A stretch of 7,796 nt of DNA from DSAR01 sp034437315 (GCA_034437315.1 DAOTUC010000340.1:1-7796); one strand, 5' to 3'; numbered from the stretch's first letter, positions 1 through 6,930 are shown. Notes: generated from the letters alone by a model not told the origin. Translations and numbers: made by a program.

Positions 1-66
1 AAGTCCATCCTACCCTAGAACTCACGATGTTTGGGTTACGATTTCGTTACGAATCGGTTGAGCAGC

Positions 67-1221
67 CTAGATTTCCGCCGCCGTGGTGCGCGCCGCGGCT
101 ATCTCCCGTCGGACGTAACCGTCAGTTTCCTCTATGAGCGCGTCCCGCAGCGCCCGGCGCGCTATGCGCCCACCGATGCGCCCCAGGGCCCAGGCCGCGT
201 GCCCCCGCGCCAACGGTTCCGCATCGGTCAGCGCCGCGGCAAGCGCGCCGACAGCCGCCTCATCGCCCCAATTTCCCAGGGCCACAGCTACATTGCGCAA
301 CAGGCGCGCCCGCCCGATGCGCCGGATAGGCGTCCCCGCGTAACGATGCCGAAACCCCTCCTCGTCCAGCCCCATCACGTCCAGGAGGCGCGGCGCGACC
401 CGCTCCACGCTGTCCGCCCGGAACACATCCACCGCCGTCATCCGGGAGAAACGCTGCCACGGGCAGACCGACAGGCAGACGTCGCAGCCATAGATCCAAT
501 TTCCCATCAACGGCCGCAGTGACGCCGGAATAGGGCCTTTATGCTCAATGGTCAGGTAGGAAATACAGCGCCGGGCGTCCAGCAGGCGGGGCGCCGCCAG
601 CGCGCCCGTCGGGCAGGCGTCCAGGCAGCGCTGGCACACGCCGCAATCGACGTCCACGGTCCCGCCCGAGGGTTGCAAAGCGACGTCCAAGAGAATCTCG
701 CCCAGGAAAAACGTCGCGCCTCTCCTGGGATGAATTAAACTGGTATTCTTCCCCATAAAGCCCAGGCCGGCCCGAGCCGCGTAGGCCCGTTCGAGCACCG
801 GCCCCGTGTCCACGTAGGCGCGGGCAGTCGCCGGCCCTTTGCCCAACCGGTCCGCCTCCGCGACGATGAAGTCGGACAGCGCCTCCAGGCGGGGCGACAC
901 CAGCGCGTGATAATCGACGCCCCAGGCATAGTTGGAGATTCGCCCGCGGGCCGGGTCGCACAGCAGCGCCTCCGGCCCCTCCCCAGGGTAATAGTTCAAC
1001 CCCACGCAAACGAACGACCGAACGTCAGGCAGAATCAGGTCGGGGTCCGCGCGCCGCGCCGCGCGATCGGGTCGGGCCATGTAACCCATCTCGGCGTGAA
1101 AGCCGCGCTCAATCCACGCCTGGTAGGCCTCCAAACCGGGAACGGGATAGGCCGACGTCACACCCGCCAGGTCAAAGCCCAGATCTCGCGCCTTGTCGCA
1201 TATCCGCCCCGTCAGATCCAT
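67..1221 (-). CDS. queG: Epoxyqueuosine reductase QueG
   Basis: QueG catalyses the last step of queuosine synthesis, reducing epoxyqueuosine to queuosine in the wobble position of GUN-anticodon tRNAs, using cobalamin and two [4Fe-4S] clusters in the cytosol. The 384-residue product is full length for the family. Seen: the YVDTGP motif with the likely catalytic acid Asp138, then GLGFMGKNT (152-160); a ferredoxin-like Cys set C193, C196, C199, C203-Pro; Cys219; and a second set C246, C249, C253-Pro. The tail (about 305-384) is Ala/Leu/Arg rich and looks like HEAT-type helical repeats, which occur at the C-terminus of many QueG proteins and may bind tRNA. I chose the ATG at 1221 because MDLTGRICDKARDLGF aligns with the usual N-terminus; an in-frame TTG at 1266 would add 15 residues with no family support. 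The Shine-Dalgarno is weak (G-rich only). The gene stands alone, divergent from the TPR gene. All key residues are present, so I am confident. Confidence 0.95.
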   Translation of the reverse strand: MDLTGRICDKARDLGFDLAGVTSAYPVPGLEAYQAWIERGFHAEMGYMARPDRAARRADPDLILPDVRSFVCVGLNYYPGEGPEALLCDPARGRISNYAWGVDYHALVSPRLEALSDFIVAEADRLGKGPATARAYVDTGPVLERAYAARAGLGFMGKNTSLIHPRRGATFFLGEILLDVALQPSGGTVDVDCGVCQRCLDACPTGALAAPRLLDARRCISYLTIEHKGPIPASLRPLMGNWIYGCDVCLSVCPWQRFSRMTAVDVFRADSVERVAPRLLDVMGLDEEGFRHRYAGTPIRRIGRARLLRNVAVALGNWGDEAAVGALAAALTDAEPLARGHAAWALGRIGGRIARRALRDALIEETDGYVRREIAAARTTAAEI

Positions 1222-1316
1222 ACCCCGCCCTGTATTCAGCAACACACCTTTACGAAGATTCGGCAATGGCGCATTAGACTTCAGTGGTCTGTGTCCGATT
1301 TTTTAAACCGGTTTCC

Positions 1317-1351
1317 AACTCCCTCAACCTCCCGTAGGCCTGCGGGGAGTT
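1317..1351 (-). promoter_or_regulatory. Structured queG leader with two mutually exclusive hairpins
   Basis: In the predicted queG leader RNA, AACTCCC (1351-1345) can pair perfectly with GGGAGTT (1323-1317) across a 21-base loop. It can instead pair through CTCCC plus a G with the nearer CGGGAG (1334-1329), leaving one bulged C. The two pairings compete for the same 5' strand. A perfect palindrome AAACCGGTTT (1305-1314) follows, next to a short A-run. No U-run terminator follows either hairpin and I do not recognise a preQ1 riboswitch. Regulatory meaning is only possible, not shown. Confidence 0.3.
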
Positions 1352-1380
1352 AAGAAAGGAGTGAACGTGTCGGGTAGCCA

Positions 1381-1409
1381 AAACCGACTTTATAAAAGTA
1401 TAAACCGAC
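1381..1409 (-). promoter_or_regulatory. Candidate operator: GTCGGTTT direct repeats around the queG -10 box
   Basis: Read on the minus strand, GTCGGTTT occurs at 1409-1402 and again at 1388-1381. The copies are 21 bases apart, about two helical turns, so they face the same side of the DNA. The first copy abuts and overlaps by one base the -10 box; the second covers the predicted start site. Between them lies the inverted repeat ACTTT-ATA-AAAGT (1387-1399). The arrangement resembles a regulator site placed to control queG initiation. No regulator gene is visible in the window, so the function is inferred. Confidence 0.35.
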
Positions 1410-1425
1410 AATGCTTCTGTGTCAA
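1397..1425 (-). promoter_or_regulatory. Sigma-70-type promoter of queG
   Basis: On the minus strand a perfect -35 box TTGACA (1425-1420) is followed by 17 bases and a -10 box TATACT (1402-1397), one mismatch from consensus. Transcription would start near 1390, giving a queG leader of about 170 bases. This is the best promoter-like match in this intergenic region. No start-site data are available, so it rests on consensus match and position. Confidence 0.7.
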
Positions 1426-1472
1426 AATCACGTAGGGCGCTCCATTGTCCCCTCATCCACTTGATTGAAAAT

Positions 1473-1501
1473 TTGCGCTTGTGCCCACCTTGTTCTATAC
1501 T
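1473..1501 (+). promoter_or_regulatory. Candidate promoter of the TPR gene
   Basis: A -10 box TATACT (1496-1501) lies 17 bases after TTGCGC (1473-1478), a -35 that matches consensus only in its first three bases. Transcription would start near 1508, leaving a leader of about 50 bases that holds the octamer repeat and the ribosome binding site. The good -10 and exact spacing support it; the poor -35 keeps confidence moderate. Confidence 0.4.
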
Positions 1502-1517
1502 TGGAAAACCTTTACAG

Positions 1518-1540
1518 CTTGCACACTTGCACACTTGCAA
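1518..1540 (+). repeat. Short tandem repeat CTTGCACA in the TPR-gene leader
   Basis: Two exact copies of CTTGCACA (1518-1525, 1526-1533) are followed by CTTGCAA (1534-1540). The opposite strand reads CAAGTGTG-type units, one base different from the CAAGTATG units near 7010. The tract sits between the candidate -10 box and the AGGAG ribosome binding site (1548-1552). Confidence 0.8.
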
Positions 1541-1560
1541 CTCACACAGGAGACTTCACA

Positions 1561-2685
1561 ATGAAACTGACGCGCTCGCAAAAAATCATCACCTTGATTA
1601 TGGGATTGATCATCGCCATCGTCGGCGGCTTTACCGGCGGCGTCATCGTGCGAAATGCCTCCCTGATTGCGCACCGGGCGCTCACCCCCACATCCACACC
1701 GCTCCCACCGACCCCCTATCTCTCGCCTACGCCCACGCCGACCGCCACGCCGACCCCCATCCCCTCACCGACCGCCACGGAACCGCCCACGCCCACGCCG
1801 CCGCCCTCCCCGACGCCCAAGTCGCCGCCGACCGATCTCGACCAGGCGATAGCCGACGAACCGCAGAACCCGTATCCGCGCATCGAAAGAGGCTACGTCT
1901 ACCTGGCCCAGGCGATTTACGAGGCGGCCCGCGACGATTTCGACGCCGCCCTGGCGCTCAATGACACCTTGCCTCGCGCCTACCTGGGACGTGCGCAGGC
2001 CCGCTTCTACCTCAAAGAATGGAGCGCCGCTATGGACGACCTCGAACAGGCGATCACCTTCAACCCAGATCTGGCCGACGCCTACACCTGGCAGGGCTAC
2101 CTCTTCTACCATCGTGGAGCACACGCCCCGGCCATTGACCTCCTGCGGCAGGCCATCGCGATCGACACAGCCCACGGAGACGCCGACCCATTCAAATACA
2201 TCCACCTGGGCCACGCGCTCCGCGAAAGCGGCCGTCCGGCGTCCGCCATCGCCGCATACGACGCCGCCCTCACGCTGGCCCCCCACGACATCCGCGCCCA
2301 TATCGGGAAAGCCTTCGCCCAATCCGATTTGGGCGACCTGGAAGCGATGCAGGTCAACCTGAGCCACGCGATGAGCGCCGCGCCCTTCGATCCGGTCGCC
2401 CTCAACGGGCGCGCCTGGCTCTACGCCCAACACACCCCCCAACGGATGTTCGAGGCCCAGCAACTGGCCCAACAGGCGGTCGACCGGGCCCCGACCGACC
2501 TGGAACGCGCCCGCTATCTCCACACCCTGGCCTGGATCACCTATCGGCAAAACTACCACGAGCGCGCCACCGCCCTCCTGGAGGAAGCCGCCGCCCTGGC
2601 TACCGTGGAGGGAGAAATCGTCTACGACGAAATCCAAGAGCTTCTGCAGGAGATCGAGGCGGCGCACCCAACGGAAGGTCCTTAA
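1561..2685 (+). CDS. Membrane-anchored TPR protein with Thr-Pro linker
   Basis: Function is unknown; the architecture suggests an extracytoplasmic scaffold for protein-protein contacts. The 374-residue product has a short basic N-terminus (Lys2, Arg5, Lys8), one membrane segment at about 9-31 that probably serves as an uncleaved signal anchor, and a Pro/Thr/Ser linker at about 42-91 of the kind seen in exported proteins of Chloroflexota. About seven TPR units follow from about 105 to 348 in roughly 34-residue steps; recognisable ones include the stretches around RAYLGRAQARFYLKEW (139-154) and DAYTWQGYLFYHRGAHAPAI (173-192). The C-terminus is acidic. The start is set by AGGAG at 1548-1552, eight bases before the ATG; the frame stays open upstream to 1465, but that part crosses the promoter and repeat. 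It heads a possible two-gene unit with the SDR gene 83 bases downstream. No enzyme domain is visible, and the partner is unknown. Confidence 0.85.
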   Translation: MKLTRSQKIITLIMGLIIAIVGGFTGGVIVRNASLIAHRALTPTSTPLPPTPYLSPTPTPTATPTPIPSPTATEPPTPTPPPSPTPKSPPTDLDQAIADEPQNPYPRIERGYVYLAQAIYEAARDDFDAALALNDTLPRAYLGRAQARFYLKEWSAAMDDLEQAITFNPDLADAYTWQGYLFYHRGAHAPAIDLLRQAIAIDTAHGDADPFKYIHLGHALRESGRPASAIAAYDAALTLAPHDIRAHIGKAFAQSDLGDLEAMQVNLSHAMSAAPFDPVALNGRAWLYAQHTPQRMFEAQQLAQQAVDRAPTDLERARYLHTLAWITYRQNYHERATALLEEAAALATVEGEIVYDEIQELLQEIEAAHPTEGP

Positions 2686-2768
2686 CCCCAATACCGTTAA
2701 TCCAGAACTGCCAGGTCTATGGCCCCGTATGAACAAGCCAAGCAATAGTTACGAAAGGAAGATTTGAC

Positions 2769-3755
2769 ATGCATCATCTAGTTACAGGAGGAAGCGGCTT
2801 CCTGGGAAGCCACCTGGTGGAGGCGTTGATCGCGCGCGGCGAGCGTGTGCGCGTATTGACGCGTCCCACCAGTCAAACTGATCATCTGGAAAGTCTGGGC
2901 GTCGAGTTGGTCCACGGCGACTTGAGCGACCGCCCATCCCTGGAGACCGCGCTCCAATCGATCGAGCGCGTCTACCACTGCGCCGCCCTCGCCGCCGATT
3001 GGGGGACGTGGGAAGCTTTTCGCGCGGCCAACGTGACCGGCGTCGATAACTTGCTGGCGGCGGCCCTGGAGTCCAACGTCGACAAAGTCATCCACGTGAG
3101 CACCACCGACGTCTACGGGCACCCCGATTATCCAGCTGACGAGTCCGCCCCCTTCCGCCCGCGAGGCTGGCCCTACGGCGACACCAAGATCGAAGGGGAA
3201 CAAATCGTCTGGGATTACCACCGACAGCACGGCCTGCCGATCACCGTCGTCCGCCCGGTCAACATCTACGGGCCACGCTCGACCACGTTCGTGATGGAGA
3301 TCGTGGACCTGCTCAAGGAAGGGGGCATGATCCACATCGGGAGCGGCGAAAAACCGGCCGGGCTGGCCTACGTGAGCAACGTCGTCGACCTGATGCTCCG
3401 CGCCGCCGACAGCGATGCAAGCGTGGGACAAGCGTACAACGCTTGCGACGGTTCCGCCGTCACCTGGCGGCAGTACGTGGATCGGTTAGCGGAGATCGTC
3501 GGCGCGCCCAGCCCGCGCGTCACAATCCCCCATCGACTGGCCTACCTGCTCGGTTGGGGGATGGAGAAAATCTACGGCGCGCTGCGGATCACGTCGCGCC
3601 CCCTGCTGACCCGTATGACAGCCGATCTGTTCAGCACCGATCAGGGCTTTCCCATCGAAAAAGCCCGCCGAGAGCTGGGATACGAGCCCCAGGTCGATTT
3701 TGAAGAGGGCATGCGGCGTGTGCAAGCCTGGTTACAAGAGATCGACGCCACGTAG
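2769..3755 (+). CDS. Extended SDR: NAD-dependent epimerase / 3-beta-HSD-like dehydrogenase
   Basis: This 328-residue protein is an extended short-chain dehydrogenase/reductase, an NAD(P)-dependent cytosolic enzyme acting on a nucleotide sugar, sterol-like or related alcohol. Seen: the Rossmann motif TGGSGFLG (6-13), the acidic HGDLSD stretch after the second beta strand (49-54), the Ser/Thr patch VSTTDVYG (110-117), the catalytic Tyr136-Gly-Asp-Thr-Lys140 pair, RPVNIYGPR (162-170), and YVSNVVDL (201-208). The C-terminal pattern, with hydrophobic helices around 255-290 and then a KARRELGYEP segment (298-307), is closer to the 3-beta-HSD/sterol-4-carboxylate dehydrogenase and HpnA-like groups than to GalE. 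Length is normal and no catalytic residue is missing. The start is supported by AAGGAAG at 2755-2761, seven bases before the ATG. I see no convincing promoter in the 83-base gap, so it may be co-transcribed with the TPR gene. The substrate cannot be told from the sequence. Confidence 0.88.
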   Translation: MHHLVTGGSGFLGSHLVEALIARGERVRVLTRPTSQTDHLESLGVELVHGDLSDRPSLETALQSIERVYHCAALAADWGTWEAFRAANVTGVDNLLAAALESNVDKVIHVSTTDVYGHPDYPADESAPFRPRGWPYGDTKIEGEQIVWDYHRQHGLPITVVRPVNIYGPRSTTFVMEIVDLLKEGGMIHIGSGEKPAGLAYVSNVVDLMLRAADSDASVGQAYNACDGSAVTWRQYVDRLAEIVGAPSPRVTIPHRLAYLLGWGMEKIYGALRITSRPLLTRMTADLFSTDQGFPIEKARRELGYEPQVDFEEGMRRVQAWLQEIDAT

Positions 3756-3780
3756 CGTGATCCGACGCGACCCGCGCACG

Positions 3781-3797
3781 GGGAGCGCCAGCCTCCC
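3781..3797. terminator. Weak hairpin between the convergent SDR and uvrA genes
   Basis: GGGAG (3781-3785) can pair with CTCCC (3793-3797) around a seven-base loop in the 48-base gap between two converging stop codons. It could act in either direction, but neither strand has a T-run after it, so it is a poor intrinsic terminator. It is the only stem I see in the gap. Confidence 0.2.
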
Positions 3798-3803
3798 ACC
3801 GAG

Positions 3804-6764
3804 CTACATGCCGAGCAATTCGCGCAGGAACTGACCGGTGTAACTCTCCGCTACCTGGGCGATCTGTTCCGGCGCGCCCTGCGCCACGATCTCGCCGCCG
3901 CCGTCGCCGCCCTCCGGCCCCAGGTCGATGATCCAATCGGCCACTTTGATGATGTCCGGCTGGTGCTCAATGATGACAACCGTGTTGCCCGCATCCACCA
4001 GCCGGTTGAGCACGGCGATCAACTTATCCACGTCGGCGGCGTGCAGTCCCACACTGGGCTCGTCCAGCACGTACAACGTCTGACCGGTCGCCCGCTTGCT
4101 CAATTCGCGCGAGAGCTTGATACGCTGCGCCTCCCCACCGGAGAGCGTCGGCGCAGGCTGTCCCAACCGGATGTAGCCCAACCCCACGTCGGAAAGCGTC
4201 TCGAGTTTGTTCTGAATTTTCGGAATGTTGGCGAAAAATTCCGCCGCCTCGCTGACCGTCATATCGAGCACCTCCGAGATCGTCTTCCCCTTGTAGCGGA
4301 CCAGAAGCGTCTCCCGGTTGTAGCGCCGCCCGTGGCAAACGTCGCAGGGCACGTAGACGTCGGGCAGAAACTGCATCTCGATCTGCAACGTGCCGTGCCC
4401 CTGGCAGGCCTCGCACCGCCCACCCTTGACGTTGAAGGAGAAACGGCCTTTCTTGTACCCCCGGATCTTCGATTCGGGCAATTCGGCGAACAGCTCGCGG
4501 ATCGGGGTGAACACGTTGGTATAGGTCCCCGGATTGGAGCGCGGCGTGCGCCCGATGGGCGACTGGTCGATGTTGATGATCTTGTCGATGGCCTCGCTCC
4601 CCTCGATAGCGTCGAGCGCGCCGGCCGGATCGCGGGAACCGTGCAGGATCTGGGCCATCCGCCGGTACAGCACGTCGATCAATAGCGTGGATTTACCGGA
4701 ACCGGAGACCCCGGTGATACACACGAACTTCCCCAGCGGGATGTGCACGTCGATCCCCTTGAGGTTATGCTCCCGCGCTCCCCGGACGATTAGCTCCCCC
4801 CCATTCCCCTCGCGTCGTTGCGCCGGCGCTGGGATCGAGCGCCGCCCCGAAAGGTACGCTCCGGTCAAACTCTCCTGGCAAGCCAGCACCTCCGGGAGCA
4901 TCCCCGAGACGACCACCTCGCCGCCGTGTTCGCCGGCGCCGGGCCCCAGGTCGATGATCCAATCGGCGCGGCGGATCGTGGCCTCGTCGTGCTCGACCAC
5001 CAGGAGCGTGTTGCCCAGATCGCGCATCTCCTCCAGCGTGCGAATCAGACGGGCGTTATCCCGCTGGTGCAGGCCGATGCTGGGTTCGTCGAGCACGTAC
5101 AGCACGCCCATCAACTGGGAACCGATCTGCGTCGCCAGCCGGATGCGCTGCGCCTCGCCGCCGGCTAACGTGCTCGCCTGCCGGTCCAACGTCAGGTAAT
5201 CCAAGCCCACGTTGGTCAAAAAGCGCAAGCGGTCGTGCACCTCCTTGAGAATGCGCCGGGCGATGAGCCATTCCTGCTGCGTGAGCGGAGAATCGGCCGG
5301 GAGCGCATCGGCATCAGCCGCGGCATCGGCCGCGGCGGCAGTCGAATGGGCAAAACGGCGGCCCGACAGCGCGTCGACCCAGGCCAGCAGCCGGCTAATC
5401 GTCCAAACGGTGACGGCGCTGATCGATTCTCCCCACACCGTCACCGCCAAGGCCTCCGGTCGCAACCGCGCGCCATCGCAGGCCGGGCATGGCCGGTTGG
5501 TCATGAATTCCTCGATCTTGCCCCGGATGTAGTCGGAACTGGTCCCCTCGTATCGGCGTTGCAGATTGGGGATCACCCCCTCGAAACGAACGCCGACCAC
5601 CTCCGCTTGGACATCACTGCGGTACCCACCGCGTTTGTTGTATCGTACGCGAATGCGCTCGTCGCCGCTGCCGTACAGGATGATGTGTTGTTGCGCCCGG
5701 TTCAACGTCCGCCAGGGCGCGTCGAGAGGAATACCGTAATGCTCGCACACCGCTTTGAGCGTCTGCCACCGGTAACTCTCCCGGTCCTGGATGTTCCAGG
5801 CCGCGACCGCGCCCTCCTGGATCGACTGATCCGGGTTAGGGACCACCAGCTTGGGGTCCATCTCCAACCGCGTCCCCAGCCCCTGGCACACCGGGCACGC
5901 GCCCTGGGGACGGTTGAAGGAGAACGTCCGCGGCTCAATCTCCGGCAGGCTGACGCCACAGATCGGGCAGGCCAGGTGCTCCGAGTACAGGATGTCAATA
6001 GAGGAATCGGTCGTGACGTCGTTGATGATCACCACCCCATCGCCCAACTTGAGCGCCGCCTCAATCGAATCGGCGAGCCGCGCTCGAAATCCGTTTTCCT
6101 TATCCTCCAGGCGCTCGGGAATGACCAGCCGGTCGACCACCGCCTCGATGGTGTGCATCTTGTAGCGATCGAGCTCGATCTCCTCGTCCACGTCTCGCAC
6201 CGCGCCATCGACCCGCACGCGCACGAAACCCGCCTTGCGCACGTCATCGAAGATGGCCCGATGATGGCCCTTGCGCGCTTTGACCAACGGCGCCAACACC
6301 TGGAAACGACTGCCGGCCGACATCGCCAGCACCGCGTCCACGATCTGTTGGGACGTCTGCTTGCTCACCTCGCGCCCGCACTGCGGACAATGCGGCGTCC
6401 CGACCCGGGCGTACAACAGACGCAGATAATCGTAAATCTCGGTCACCGTCCCGACCGTCGAACGGGGATTATGAGACGCGCCTCGCTGGTCGATGGAGAT
6501 AGCGGGCGATAACCCCTCGATCTGGTCCACGTCCGGCTTATCCATCTGTCCCAGGAACTGCCGGGCGTAGGCCGAGAGGCTCTCCACGTAACGGCGCCGT
6601 CCCTCGGCGTAAATGGTATCGAAGGCCAACGACGACTTGCCCGAACCGGAGATGCCGGTGACGACGACCATCTTATCTCGCGGAATCTCCACCGTGATAT
6701 TCTTCAAATTATGCTCGCGCGCGCCGCGCACGATGATGTTTTCTTGCGCCAATCTACACTCCAT
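3804..6764 (-). CDS. uvrA: Excinuclease ABC subunit A (UvrA)
   Basis: UvrA is the damage-sensing ATPase of nucleotide excision repair; a dimer loads UvrB on damaged DNA in the cytosol. The 986-residue product carries both ABC modules. Seen, numbering from the ATG at 6764: Walker A GISGSGKSS (37-45), SLSAYARQF (62-70), a C126-C129 pair, the first zinc site C266, C269, C290, C293, ABC signature LAGGEAQR (533-540), Walker B ending Asp559-Glu560, second Walker A GVSGSGKST (685-693), second zinc site C784, C787, C807, C810, signature LSGGEAQR (874-881) and second Walker B at Asp901-Glu902. Two oddities are the Ala in the first signature and an Ala/Asp-rich insertion at about 474-492. The start is uncertain: the ATG at 6764 has no Shine-Dalgarno, while a TTG at 6752 has GGAG six bases upstream and gives MAQENIIVRGAR, matching family N-termini. 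The frame also opens at an ATG at 6821, inside a GC hairpin, which I reject. The gene stands alone, convergent with the SDR gene. Confidence 0.97.
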   Translation of the reverse strand: MECRLAQENIIVRGAREHNLKNITVEIPRDKMVVVTGISGSGKSSLAFDTIYAEGRRRYVESLSAYARQFLGQMDKPDVDQIEGLSPAISIDQRGASHNPRSTVGTVTEIYDYLRLLYARVGTPHCPQCGREVSKQTSQQIVDAVLAMSAGSRFQVLAPLVKARKGHHRAIFDDVRKAGFVRVRVDGAVRDVDEEIELDRYKMHTIEAVVDRLVIPERLEDKENGFRARLADSIEAALKLGDGVVIINDVTTDSSIDILYSEHLACPICGVSLPEIEPRTFSFNRPQGACPVCQGLGTRLEMDPKLVVPNPDQSIQEGAVAAWNIQDRESYRWQTLKAVCEHYGIPLDAPWRTLNRAQQHIILYGSGDERIRVRYNKRGGYRSDVQAEVVGVRFEGVIPNLQRRYEGTSSDYIRGKIEEFMTNRPCPACDGARLRPEALAVTVWGESISAVTVWTISRLLAWVDALSGRRFAHSTAAAADAAADADALPADSPLTQQEWLIARRILKEVHDRLRFLTNVGLDYLTLDRQASTLAGGEAQRIRLATQIGSQLMGVLYVLDEPSIGLHQRDNARLIRTLEEMRDLGNTLLVVEHDEATIRRADWIIDLGPGAGEHGGEVVVSGMLPEVLACQESLTGAYLSGRRSIPAPAQRREGNGGELIVRGAREHNLKGIDVHIPLGKFVCITGVSGSGKSTLLIDVLYRRMAQILHGSRDPAGALDAIEGSEAIDKIINIDQSPIGRTPRSNPGTYTNVFTPIRELFAELPESKIRGYKKGRFSFNVKGGRCEACQGHGTLQIEMQFLPDVYVPCDVCHGRRYNRETLLVRYKGKTISEVLDMTVSEAAEFFANIPKIQNKLETLSDVGLGYIRLGQPAPTLSGGEAQRIKLSRELSKRATGQTLYVLDEPSVGLHAADVDKLIAVLNRLVDAGNTVVIIEHQPDIIKVADWIIDLGPEGGDGGGEIVAQGAPEQIAQVAESYTGQFLRELLGM

Positions 6765-6797
6765 AAGTTGGTAAGTCGGGAAACTGGTATTGGGAAC

Positions 6798-6814
6798 GCC
6801 GCCGTCCCGGCGGC
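6798..6814. repeat. GC-rich perfect hairpin in the uvrA leader
   Basis: GCCGCCG (6798-6804) and CGGCGGC (6808-6814) form a perfect seven-base stem with a three-base loop, about 35 bases upstream of the uvrA ATG. It has no T-run and is not a usual terminator. I suspect a small dispersed element because of its compact symmetry and a second palindrome nearby, but only one copy is in the window. Confidence 0.5.
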
Positions 6815-6847
6815 ACGCCATAGCGAACGTACATTTTCGGGGAATAG

Positions 6848-6900
6848 TTTGTAGTAACCGCTTCAGCGGTCATTTTGACGGCTAAAGCCGTTACTACGAA
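6848..6900. repeat. Cloverleaf-like palindromic element (REP/MITE-like)
   Basis: The core 6851-6897 starts with GTAGTA and ends with its complement TACTAC. Inside are two small hairpins, ACCGC-TTCA-GCGGT (6857-6870) and ACGGC-TAAA-GCCGT (6878-6891), separated by CATTTTG. The whole 47 bases also form an imperfect palindrome, since the two inner hairpins are near copies of each other. The outer stem extends three more pairs, including one G-T, to 6848-6900. It lies in the predicted uvrA leader. The design resembles REP-like or miniature mobile elements; copies elsewhere in the genome cannot be tested here. Confidence 0.65.
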
Positions 6901-6930
6901 CATTTCTCCCCTACTTTTTGAGAAGATACC

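Larger units (their letters stand above)
1222..1560. other. Divergent intergenic region between queG and the TPR gene
   Basis: This 339-base stretch is clearly more AT-rich than its neighbours. It contains, in order, the queG leader with competing hairpins, the queG promoter with direct repeats, a candidate promoter reading rightward, an octamer repeat and the Shine-Dalgarno of the TPR gene. I find no RNA gene in it. The open frame on the minus strand from 1540 to 1274 starts inside the octamer repeat, crosses the queG promoter and resembles nothing known, so I do not call it a gene. Confidence 0.6.

Noticed and set aside
39..56. Possible hairpin CGATT...AATCG downstream of the queG stop
   Set aside because: Five-base stem, AT-rich, with no T-run in the queG direction; too weak for a terminator call. 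Bases 1-66 show nothing else.
1354..1435. 22-codon plus-strand frame (GTG 1367 to TAG 1435) with a good AAAGGAG five bases upstream
   Set aside because: The ribosome binding site is attractive, but there is no plus-strand promoter before it, it overlaps the queG promoter on the other strand, and the peptide has no recognisable feature.
1274..1540. 88-codon minus-strand open frame upstream of queG
   Set aside because: It begins with TTG inside the octamer repeat, crosses the queG promoter and leader, has no ribosome binding site and resembles no known protein.
1683..1833. Repetitive CCCACGCCGACC-type DNA considered as a minisatellite or CRISPR-like array
   Set aside because: It is the coding sequence of the Thr-Pro linker in the TPR protein; the repetition follows the codons and has no spacers.
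5235..6512. 425-codon plus-strand frame opposite uvrA
   Set aside because: Long only because GC-rich codons of uvrA leave the opposite strand open; it has no recognisable domain.
6824..6839. LexA/SOS-box-like CGAA...TTCG dyad (CGAACGTACATTTTCG) in the uvrA leader
   Set aside because: The left half fits a CGAAC-type SOS box, but the right half is degenerate and the site lies well downstream of the predicted promoter. A LexA motif built from this genome would be needed to revive it.
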